Shown: positions 43,386 to 51,375 of the stretch, piece after piece
How the letters are laid out: every line of letters starts with the position of its first letter
How positions within the stretch are numbered: position 1 is the first letter of the stretch
NCBI GenBank assembly: GCA_949287305.1
Contig: CASEFX010000015.1
Location: 1-64,000 of the forward strand
DNA: 64,000 bases
DNA from: an uncultured Sutterella sp.
GTDB lineage: Bacteria > Pseudomonadota > Gammaproteobacteria > Burkholderiales > Burkholderiaceae_F
Reading direction: 5' to 3'
Notes under the pieces: generated by a model
Database searches by the model: none
Seen by the model: only the letters and a program-made list of their open reading frames with translations
Told to the model about the DNA's origin: nothing
Made by a program: the position numbers and the translations under genes

Positions 43386-43937
43386 TCATTTCAGAAAACG
43401 ATTCATTAAATGTAACAGTGCGTTTTTTTTATTCCCCGTAGAGGCGTACGAAAATTTCGGTCGGGCGACGGATGACACATGAACATGCTCATGAGAATCT
43501 TGCTGGTGAGCGTAGAGGTTGTAGAAATTTTCAGATCGCACTGGGACCCTTTCGATTTCCAGGCAAGGGAGAAAACGATTTTGTGACTGGCGAAAGGTGA
43601 TCTGGGGACCGTGGACGGAACGATGAAGTTCGAGAAGATCACTTGAGTTTCGATACTTCCTGAAACTTGCCAGAAGATAATGACCAAGTTGAACTTCGAC
43701 CTGTTTCAGGAGTTCTTTACCCCTGCTTGTAACCAGTGCAGAAAAGTGCTCTTGAAAGAAGAGATAACACTCTTCCCAGGAGAGGGGTCTCCCGTGTAGT
43801 TTGGAGAGTTCGTATGCACAACGAGTGAGAAACTCGTCGCTTGGAAGTAGAGCTTTAGAATTTAACTCTGGAAGGGGAGGGGCGGGTAAACCCTTACTCA
43901 CAATAACCTCCGACCGTATTTTAGAGGACGTGTGCAT
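43386..43937 (-). CDS. Hypothetical protein (183 aa) upstream of the adhesin
   Basis: A 183-residue frame with mixed composition and no signal peptide or membrane segment. Recognisable features are few: a helical middle (DEFLTRCAYELSKLHGRPLS, EECYLFFQEHFSALVTSRGK) and a basic, His-rich tail (HQQDSHEHVHVSS). I recognise no family. It is read in the same direction as the adhesin, 102 bases before it, and shares the low GC of the adhesin's 5' end, which suggests the two came together. No clear ribosome site. It could be a regulator of the adhesin or a decayed gene. Confidence 0.5.
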   Translation of the reverse strand: MHTSSKIRSEVIVSKGLPAPPLPELNSKALLPSDEFLTRCAYELSKLHGRPLSWEECYLFFQEHFSALVTSRGKELLKQVEVQLGHYLLASFRKYRNSSDLLELHRSVHGPQITFRQSQNRFLPCLEIERVPVRSENFYNLYAHQQDSHEHVHVSSVARPKFSYASTGNKKNALLHLMNRFLK

Positions 43938-44080
43938 TCTTTCATTTTATCGAGCACGGGGGGTGTACTGACAGCGCGTTTTCCCGCAACCGAGGATAGT
44001 ATTAGTGGGAATTACCCCTTGTTTACAGTTGGCGCTAGCTTCTTTCTAGAGTCTTTCCCTGTCATGCAGTCACGGTTACT

Positions 44081-45025
44081 CTAGCGGTTTCTCCTGAATG
44101 CCACGGGCGTCATGCCGAGGTGCCTAACCACGTAGCGCGTAAAGTAGGAGGGAGACGAGAAGCTGAAGTCCTCCGCAATCCTTCGCGCGGGAAGGTTCTT
44201 CTTCAAGAGCACGCGCGCGATCTCGCTCGCGGTGAAGAGGTCGATGAAGTAGCCCGCCCCGCGTCCACTCACCTTGCGGCAGACTTCCGACAGATATTCG
44301 GGCGTGACGCAGAGTTTCTCGGCGTACCAGGCAAGGTCCCGGTGCTGCCGGAAGCTTCCTCGGGAAAGTTCTTCAGTGAACCGTCGCAGCAGCACGACCG
44401 CGCGGCTCGAGACGGCGCTCTGCGCCTGGGACTTCGCGTGAATGTCGTAGAGGTCCAAAACGTGCGCGGCGAGAAGATGGCTTACGAGCTCCTCGTGAAA
44501 GAGGTGAGAGGTTTCATAAAGCCGCGCCCGGAGTCTCTCGATGTCTTCGATGAGGCGCGCCTGCGTGTCGGGCGTGAGACGCATCACCGGGTTTTGGAGA
44601 AGCGAGAGATGCCCCACGATCCCGTAGTCGGAACGAAGCGCGATGTGGAAGGACACCTGAGGCGAAAGGGAAAAGAGAAGTCCCGCGAAGTCGGGCGACA
44701 CAGCGAAGTCGCGCGCAAGTACCGCGTTCGGAAGAATCACGTAGTCGCCTGTCGTCACGTTGTAGCGCGTCTCTCGCTGCTCGAAGCTCAAACTCCCCTT
44801 CGCGGGCACGATGTGGAGGATCCGGTTCGTGCGGACGACGGCAGCGAGGCCTTCGATCGAATCGTGAAAGCGAAGCAGGGCCGTGTCGGGGACGGTCTCA
44901 ATCTCCCGTAGGTCTTCGGAAACCTTCTTGGGGGCGGCATTCGAAGCGGATTCGGGCGCACTTTCGGGAGGAACCGTACGGATGACGTCGGGCGTGTTAC
45001 GTGCAGAATCTTCGAAAAGTGACAT
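44081..45025 (-). CDS. AraC-family transcriptional regulator
   Basis: A 314-residue regulator. The N-terminal part is a cupin-like AraC_N domain (RTNRILHIVPAKGSLSFEQR, TTGDYVILPNAVLARDF); the C-terminal about 100 residues hold the two helix-turn-helix units (HRDLAWYAEKLCVTPEYLSE, then ARRIAEDFSFSSPSYFTRYV) and the family ending GMTPVAFRRNR. The ATG at 45025 has GAGGAA five bases upstream; an ATG at 45058 would add 11 residues without a ribosome site. It is divergent from two aldo/keto reductases, about 110 bases apart, and is their most likely regulator. Confidence 0.92.
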   Translation of the reverse strand: MSLFEDSARNTPDVIRTVPPESAPESASNAAPKKVSEDLREIETVPDTALLRFHDSIEGLAAVVRTNRILHIVPAKGSLSFEQRETRYNVTTGDYVILPNAVLARDFAVSPDFAGLLFSLSPQVSFHIALRSDYGIVGHLSLLQNPVMRLTPDTQARLIEDIERLRARLYETSHLFHEELVSHLLAAHVLDLYDIHAKSQAQSAVSSRAVVLLRRFTEELSRGSFRQHRDLAWYAEKLCVTPEYLSEVCRKVSGRGAGYFIDLFTASEIARVLLKKNLPARRIAEDFSFSSPSYFTRYVVRHLGMTPVAFRRNR

Positions 45026-45135
45026 TTCTTCCTCGTTTTGCGTCTTTCCCTCAAGCATACGAAGTTCTTAGCATGAGCGGGTAAAAAGACGGGCGCGGCT
45101 CTTTGCGTCCGGAGAGTTGAATGGAGAAAAGTGCC

Positions 45136-45984
45136 ATGCAGGAAGTTCGTCTCAATAACGGCGTCGTCATGCCCGCGATCGGGTTCGGCGTCTATCAGAT
45201 CCCGAAGGAAGACACGAAGCGCTGCGTCCTGGACGCGCTTGAAGTCGGCTACCGTTCGATCGACACGGCGGCCTCCTACTTCAACGAACGGGAAGTCGGC
45301 GAAGCGATTCGCGAAAGCGGGCTTCCGCGCGAGTCGATCTTCGTCACGACGAAGCTCTGGGTGCAGGACTACGAGTACGACGACGCTCTCAGGGCGGTCG
45401 ACAAATCGCTCGCGGAACTCGGACTCGACACGGTCGACCTCGTGCTTCTCCACAAGCCCTACGGAAACTACTACGCCGCCTGGCGGGCGCTTGAGCGCCT
45501 CTACAGGGAAGGCCGCATCCGCGCGATCGGCGTCACGAGTTTCTCAGATGAACGTCTGCAGGACCTCTTCCTTCACAACGAAATAAAGCCCGCGGTGAAT
45601 CAGATCGAAACGCACCCCTTCCGTCAGCAGGAAAAGTCGAACGCCTTCCTCAAGGCCGAAGGAATCGTGCACGAAACCTGGGCGCCCTTTGCCGAAGGAC
45701 AGAAGGGCGTCTTCACGAACCCGGTCTTGACGAAGATCGCCCAAGCGCACCGCAAGTCCGTCGCCGCCGTGATTCTTCGCTGGCTCAACCAGCGGGGCGT
45801 CGTCGTGATCCCGAAATCCGTGCGGCGCGAGCGCATGGCTGAGAACCTCAACATCCTCGACTTCACGCTCTCGGCCGAGGAAATGGCGGCGATCGCGACC
45901 CTCAACGAAGAAAAGAGCCCGATCTACGACGAAAACGATTTGGCGACCGCCCGCTGGATTGGGCTTCACACCATTCACGACTAA
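45136..45984 (+). CDS. Aldo/keto reductase 1
   Basis: A 282-residue NADPH-dependent carbonyl reductase of the 2,5-diketo-gluconate reductase type. Catalytic tetrad: Asp and Tyr in YRSIDTAASYFNE, Lys in VTTKLW, His in LLHKPYG. The coenzyme-binding end VVVIPKSVRRERMAENLNIL is complete. I use the ATG at 45136, which aligns with the start of the next gene (MQxVxLNNGVxMP) and has GGAG 10 bases before; the ATG at 45121 would add five residues. It forms an operon with the second reductase, 11 bases downstream, divergent from an AraC regulator. Confidence 0.92.
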   Translation: MQEVRLNNGVVMPAIGFGVYQIPKEDTKRCVLDALEVGYRSIDTAASYFNEREVGEAIRESGLPRESIFVTTKLWVQDYEYDDALRAVDKSLAELGLDTVDLVLLHKPYGNYYAAWRALERLYREGRIRAIGVTSFSDERLQDLFLHNEIKPAVNQIETHPFRQQEKSNAFLKAEGIVHETWAPFAEGQKGVFTNPVLTKIAQAHRKSVAAVILRWLNQRGVVVIPKSVRRERMAENLNILDFTLSAEEMAAIATLNEEKSPIYDENDLATARWIGLHTIHD

Positions 45985-45995
45985 GGATAAAAGCC

Positions 45996-46862
45996 ATGCA
46001 GACCGTAACGCTCAACAACGGCGTCGAAATGCCGGTTCTCGGTTTCGGCGTCTTTCAGATTCCGCCCGTCGAGTGCGAACGCGCGGTTTTGAACGCCTTT
46101 GAGGCGGGATACCGCATGATCGACACCGCGCAGGCCTACTACAACGAAGAAGGCGTCGGACGCGCCCTCGAAGTCTCGGGCCTTCCGAGAACAGACGTCT
46201 TTCTCGTCACCAAGGACTGGATCAGCAACGCGGGCGTAGAGAAGGCCGCAAAGAGCATCGACGCGTCGCTTGAGAAGCTTCGCACCGACTACATTGACCT
46301 TCTTCTCATTCACCAGCCCTTCGGCGACTATCCGGGGACCTGGCGCGCGATGGAGGCGGCGCTTCGTTCCGGAAAGGTCCGCGCGATCGGGCTCTCGAAC
46401 TTCTATCCGGACCGCTTCGTCGACATGGCCGAGTGCGCGACCATGAAGCCTGCGGTGAACCAGCTGCAGACGAACGTCTTTCGGCAGCAGTGGGACTCGG
46501 AAGCCGAGATGAAGCCCTTCGGGACGCGGATCATGGCCTGGGGGCCGCTCGCGCAGGGGAATCCCGAACTCGTGAAGAACCCCGCGATCCGGAGTCTCGC
46601 CGCCAAGTACGGCAAAACCCCGCAGCAGGTGGCGCTTCGCTACCTGATCGACCACGGGATCATTGCGATCCCGAAGACGACGCACGTCGAACGTCTGAAG
46701 GAAAACCTCGACGTCTTTGATTTCGCACTCACCGCGAACGAAATCGAAAGCCTTCGCGCGCTCGACGCGCCCGAGGACTTCCGCTGGTCGCACCGGAATC
46801 CCGAGCTCGTGAAGTTCCTGCATCACTACGACGAAAAGTTCAATCCGGAGCGGCAGCCCTGA
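45996..46862 (+). CDS. Aldo/keto reductase 2
   Basis: A 288-residue paralogue of the preceding gene. Tetrad Asp and Tyr in YRMIDTAQAYYNEEG, Lys in LVTKDW, His in LLIHQPFG; coenzyme motif IIAIPKTTHVERLKENLDVF. The two proteins differ clearly, so the duplication is old and the substrates may differ. Eleven bases separate it from the first reductase; the ribosome site AAGGATAAAAGCC lies across the gap. A strong terminator closes the operon. Confidence 0.92.
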   Translation: MQTVTLNNGVEMPVLGFGVFQIPPVECERAVLNAFEAGYRMIDTAQAYYNEEGVGRALEVSGLPRTDVFLVTKDWISNAGVEKAAKSIDASLEKLRTDYIDLLLIHQPFGDYPGTWRAMEAALRSGKVRAIGLSNFYPDRFVDMAECATMKPAVNQLQTNVFRQQWDSEAEMKPFGTRIMAWGPLAQGNPELVKNPAIRSLAAKYGKTPQQVALRYLIDHGIIAIPKTTHVERLKENLDVFDFALTANEIESLRALDAPEDFRWSHRNPELVKFLHHYDEKFNPERQP

Positions 46863-46886
46863 GGTTGTCTCTTCCTTTTCCCTTGG

Positions 46887-46920
46887 CCCCGACAGGGTTT
46901 TCCGACCCGTCGGGGTTTTT
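46887..46920 (+). terminator. Rho-independent terminator of the aldo/keto reductase operon
   Basis: CCCCGACAGGGT (46887-46898) and ACCCGTCGGGG (46905-46915), then TTTTT. Confidence 0.92.
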
Positions 46921-46998
46921 CGTAGGAGGGAAGCTTCGGGACGGATGCAACCTGCCCCGGGCACCGCACTCGGAGCCGGGCGGTTCGCGGCCGTCGGC

Positions 46999-49900
46999 TC
47001 AGAAGGGAGGATCGTCGTCGAGGTCTTCGTCCTTCACGGCGGGAGCGTCCCGGAGCGCCTCGGTTTCCGTCACCCGCACGAAGTCCGAGCGGATGCTTTG
47101 GAGGAAGGGCGACTCTTTGCACCGGTAGCCCCAGTCGTTTTCAAGCGGCCAGGTGATCGTGATCGTCTTCTTGGCGCGAGAGAGCGCGACGTAGAACTTT
47201 CGGGCGTCCTCCTCTCTCGCTTCGGGCGTTTTGCTCTTGAAGAAGGGATAGACGCCGTCCCTCGCGTCGGCGATGACGACGTTTTCGAATTCGAGGCCCT
47301 TCGCCTTGTGGACGGTCGAGAGAAAGACGCGGTCGCGCACGACGTCGCTCGAGCAAAGGTCCGCTTCCTTGAGCGAATTGATGTGGACGAGATAGCGCTG
47401 CAGCTGCGCGTAGAGCGTCCCCGAGCGCTCCTTGTCGATCAGCACCCGGTCGAGATAGGCGTAGAGAAGCGGGAGCTTCTTTTGGATTTCGCCGATTTCG
47501 CCCTCGTTTTCCGTGTGGTTCGGAAGCGTCTCGACGAATTCGCGAAGAACCTGCACGAGAATCGCCGGGTCTTCGGGGTCCTGCGGACGGTAGCTCAAGT
47601 TGCGGTGCTCTTCGTAAATCTCGCTCAGCGCCCGGCGAAGCGTCTGCGACATGTTGCGGATGGATGACTTCCGCAGGAATTTCCTCTGCTTTTCCACGAG
47701 CGGTCGGGCGAGCTCGTAGAAGCGCGCGAGAAGGCCCTCGGTCGCGGCGACGTCGTCGTCGGCATTGTGCGAATTCGTCCCCTCGACCTCGAGAATGCGG
47801 ATCAGATCCTTGAGCTTGTGCGAGGGAAGGCGCTTCAAGCCCTTTTCGCGGCAGATGACGCGCTCCAAGGCGTAGGAGATCCGAAGCGTGTCGTAGCGCT
47901 TCAGCAGTTCCCCCCGGGCATAGGCGCGGGGAAGGGCGGAGAGGTCGACGCCGTCGGCGAAGGCCTTTTCCATGCGGTCTTTGAGGACCGCGTACTGGGC
48001 GTTCACGATGTTGACGTCGTACTCGACGTTGTGTCCCACGACCGGAGCGTCGCCCACGAAGGCGAGGAACTTCTTGAAGGCGAGCGCGGGATCGAGGAGC
48101 GATCCGCGGGCCCTCTCGGCTTCGTACACTTCGACCATCGGGTTCGGAATGTTGCCGAGCATCTTCGGAATTTCGCGCTTTGTCTTCAAAAAGAGCGTGA
48201 GCTTCTCGACGCATCGGCCGCCCCGGAGTTTGCGCGCGGCGATCTGGATCACGTCGTCGAGCCCCGCTTCGAGCCCCGTCGTTTCCGTGTCGAAGACGAC
48301 GAGCTCGCCCCAATAGGCCCGCGTGAAGTCGTCGAGAAGACTCATGGGCTCGTCTTCGTTTTCCGCCGAATAGAAGAGAAGGTCCGAGGGAAGAAGACCG
48401 TAGTCGGGGAATTCCTTCGCGAGATAGTCGCGGATGCGCTTCAAGGTCGTGTTCTTTCGCGTGAGGCGCGAGATGAGCTGCGCCCAGGGCGCGGTCTGAA
48501 AATCGTCCTTGAGAATCCCGAGATAGGCCTTGGCGGTTTTGAGGACGTCCATGCGGAAGATGTCGGTGCCCGAAATCTTGAAGTGCTCGACGCCTTTGTC
48601 CTTGAGGTGGAGGCTCAGCGCATCGGCCATCGCGTTCGAGGGAACGAGGACGGCCGTCGTTTCGTTTTCGGGCGCAAGGCGGGCGAGTTCGCCGAGGACC
48701 TCGATCTGGTCCTTTGCGTTGTAGGCGGCGAGGAGCCGCAGCGCTCCCTTGGGGGCCTTCGAAATCTTGTCGGCGCGGGGCAAAAGCGCGGGATCCGCGT
48801 CGAGTTCGTTCACGGCGAACTTGTTGAAGAGGTCAAGCAGATAGGAGGGCGACCGGAAGTTTCGGTGCAGATGATGCACTTCGTGCGTGCGGCTCAAGTC
48901 TTCAAGTCTCTCGAGCTTTGCGCCCATGAAGGAGAAGATCGCCTGCTGCTCGTCCCCGAAGAAGACGCAGACGCTCGAAGGAGCGTTCGCGTTCCAGAGT
49001 TGTTCCACGATCGCGAGCTGCAGGGGCGAGAGGTCCTGCACTTCGTCCACCTGAATCCACGAATAGCGCTTCACGAACGAGCGCTTGTCCGTCAAGAAAA
49101 GCCAGGCCTTGAGAAGGAGGTCGTTGAAGTCGAGCAACTCCTGCGACTCCTTGTAGGCGAGGTAGTCGCGGGCGATTTCGTCGACGCGGTCTTCGTTGAC
49201 CTTCGGATTGTGTTTCTCGTCGAACGCGAGGAGCCCGAAGGACGCGAAGAGCTCGAGGTTCCTCTGGTTCACTTCGGGTGCCGGCGCCTTCTGGATCGTG
49301 TCTGCGGGAAAGCACCGGTCCTTCTGCAGAAGTTCCGCCGCGCGCTGCTGAATGAAGTCGGCGACGAAGCCGGGAAGGGGATCTTCCGGTAGGGGAAGGC
49401 CTTCCGACACGGGCGGGCGATTTTCCGAGAGGCGTTCGCGGGCGAGCGAGTCGATCACTTCGCGCGCGTCGTCTTCGTCGATGATCGTGGCGGTTTCGGG
49501 AACGGCTTCGCTCTCGAACAGGAGTTTCGAGCAGAAGCGGTGGAGGTTCCCGACGTAGAGCTCGCCCATGCTGCGGTCGCGGAAGTTCTCTTCGATTCGC
49601 TACTGCATGCCGCGGGCCGCGCGGTTCGTGAAGGTGAGGCACAACATGTCGGTGAGCGCCACGCCCGCCTCGAGCGCGCGGCGCACGCGTTCCGTAAGGA
49701 TTTCCGTTTTCCCGCAGCCCGGAGGCGCAAGAACGAGGTGGCGGCCGCGTTGAAGACCGATCGCCTCTTCCTGATGCGCGTCGAAGACGATCTTTCTCTT
49801 CTCGCCCTTCTTGTCCGTGCGCACGGTTTCAAGCGGCCGAAAGTCGGGGTAGGCGGCGGACGGATCCCTGTTGGAGAGCAGCCAGCGGGCGATCTCGTGG

Positions 49901-50262
49901 CCGTGGCGAAGACAGAGCTCGGCGTCCTCCTTCGTGCGGATCTCGTAGTGCCGCTCGTAGGGAAGGGCGGAGAGCAGGTCGTTTACCTGAAAGTGGGAGG
50001 CCTTGTTGCCGTAGCGCTGCAAAAGCGAAAAGCTCCCCGCGACCTTGCGGGGAACGACGATCGCGAAGTCGTCTCGGCGCATGAGGGCTCCGAGGCCTTC
50101 GTCGTCGTCCTGTACGCGAAAGACCGTCTTCAAGACGCCTTCGGCGAACTGCCGCAGTCCCTGGACGCTCTCGCGGTAGTGACGGTCGCGGATCAGGTCT
50201 TCGCAGTGCTCTCCGAGGGCGGAGAGCTTCGGGTAGTGCGAGGCGAGCGGTTCGAAGTTCAT
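46999..50262 (-). pseudogene. UvrD-type helicase with inserted DnaQ-like exonuclease, interrupted by an in-frame TAG
   Basis: A single frame of 1088 codons with one amber at 49600-49602 (codon 221). Before it: an N-terminal DUF4145-like segment (EDLIRDRHYRESVQGLRQFA, RYGNKASHF), the UvrD Walker A LVLAPPGCGKTEILTERV (179-186) and motif Ia LTFTNRAARGMQ. After it, in the same frame: RIEENFRDRSMGELYVGNLH, motif II IQVDEVQDLSPLQLA (about 403), an inserted DEDDh exonuclease (LVVFDTETTGLEAG near 652, VGHNVEYDVN, NSHNADDDVAATEG) and the C-terminal helicase motifs FLSTVHKAKGLEFENVVIAD and KFYVALSRAKKTI. CAG to TAG in GMQ(Q)RIEEN explains the stop. The 5' part lacks a helicase motor alone, and the 3' part lacks Walker A, so neither works by itself unless the stop is suppressed. 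Probable DNA repair or phage-defence role (inference). Confidence 0.85.
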
Positions 50263-50712
50263 GAGAGGCGTCCTTTCTTCTTTCGGCGGCGGTAGTGAGC
50301 GGTGCCCGTCGACCTAGATGCGGACATTCTATCAGGCGGGAATGCACGGACTTTGGGGACGGTCCTGGCAGTCGACCCTTGGGCGGAACGGGGACGAGAG
50401 GCGGACTGGGGAGCGAAGCGTGGAAAAAAGGTCGTGCGTGCGGGAGAAAGGGACGGCGAACGAACTGCGGGAAAGACCGAAAGGTCCGGGAGATCGGGCG
50501 GGTTTCCGATTCTTCTGGATAGAGGTAGGGAAAGGAGGTGAAAGGAGGGGAAAGGAAGGAAAAGGAAGGGAAAGGACTCTCGGGAGTGCGTGCCGAGGGA
50601 CGAGTTCCATGCGAAGGCGTCCCGTCGGCGGACCGCCTTTGGGCTTCGCCCAAGAAATTTCCCGTGAGGGCGCGGGGCGGGGCGCAGGCGTGTCGGGGGC
50701 GGCGTAGGAGGT
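50263..50712. other. Intergenic region with a polypurine tract
   Basis: No gene seen. A GGAAAGG-rich tract runs from about 50523 to 50577 (e.g. GGGAAAGGAGGTGAAAGGAG), almost pure purine on the plus strand, so the minus strand is polypyrimidine. The rest is GC-rich and featureless. Confidence 0.6.
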
Positions 50713-50997
50713 TCACGCCCCGCGTTCGGGCGATTGAGGCAAATCGACCTCCACGGAAGACCAAATCCAATCCGACCATTCGGGATGAGCTATTTTGAGA
50801 GCTTCCGGGGCGGAGGAGTGCGGGACGGAACCGCCTTCTTCGAGCACGGCCTCGAGCCACAGTTCGATCGACTCCTTCGCGTTGGCGTGTGCTTCAGTAA
50901 GCGTGTCGCCCGCGGAGTAACAGCCGGGCAAATCCGGGACGATGACGCCGAAGTCGTGGGTTTCGTCGCCGAGTTCGATGGCGATGGGGTAGTGCAT
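50713..50997 (-). CDS. hicB: HicB-like antitoxin (orphan)
   Basis: A 94-residue protein: MHYPIAIELGDETHDFGVIV, then PDLPGCYSAGDTLTEAHANA and KESIELWLEAVLEEG. This is the HicB partial RNase-H fold (VxxPDLPGCxSxGdTxeEAxxNAxEAI). HicB normally neutralises the HicA RNase encoded next to it; no HicA-like frame is found on either side. The ATG at 50997 follows AAGGAAGC; a TATACT box (51067-51062) is a plausible -10. A decayed relative lies at 54390-54545, in the equivalent position after the second autotransporter. Confidence 0.85.
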   Translation of the reverse strand: MHYPIAIELGDETHDFGVIVPDLPGCYSAGDTLTEAHANAKESIELWLEAVLEEGGSVPHSSAPEALKIAHPEWSDWIWSSVEVDLPQSPERGA

Positions 50998-51202
50998 GGT
51001 GACTGCTTCCTTGTGAGAAAAATGTTCCAGGTCGTCGAGGAAGATCGCGACGAGTCGCTTCAGTATAGCCGTTGCACCTTTTGGAAAAAGGAAGAAAAAC
51101 TTTGCGTGAGAGGCAATTGCGATAAATTGAGAGGAACCGCCGAAGAGAAAAAAGAGGGGGTGGCTACCCGGGAAGAGGGGGGTTGACGGCGGAGGAAAAG
51201 GA

Positions 51203-51229
51203 ACGGACCGCGCGGGAAACGCGGTCCGT
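51203..51229. repeat. Hairpin between HicB and autotransporter 1
   Basis: ACGGACCGCG (51203-51212) and CGCGGTCCGT (51220-51229). A related ACGGATCGC/GCGATCC hairpin stands at about 54588-54609 after the other autotransporter, supporting duplication of the whole module. Confidence 0.7.
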
Positions 51230-51257
51230 GATGGAAAGGAGGAAAGTTGATGCCCGG

Positions 51258-51291
51258 CCGGTGAAGACAGGGCAAAGCCCCTCTTCACCGG
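51258..51291 (-). terminator. Hairpin downstream of autotransporter 1
   Basis: CCGGTGAAGA (51258-51267) and TCTTCACCGG (51282-51291) are exact complements with a 14-base loop. No good T run, but it is the only strong stem after the stop. Confidence 0.6.
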
Positions 51292-51375
51292 TGCGTCGAA
51301 TTCAACACAAGAAATGATTTCACCGGGTTATGCCGTAGTGCGAACAACCGGTAGTCGGAGACCGTGTTGCCAGCA

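Noticed and set aside
47767..49392. 541-codon frame antisense to the helicase gene
   Set aside because: Rich in Glu, Val and Arg with no domain; the helicase motifs are unambiguous on the other strand.
46999..49569. Downstream part of the helicase as an independent gene starting at the ATG at 49567-49569
   Set aside because: It would lack Walker A and motif Ia, and the sequence between the amber and this ATG (RIEENFRDRS) is normal UvrD sequence in frame, so one interrupted gene is the better reading.
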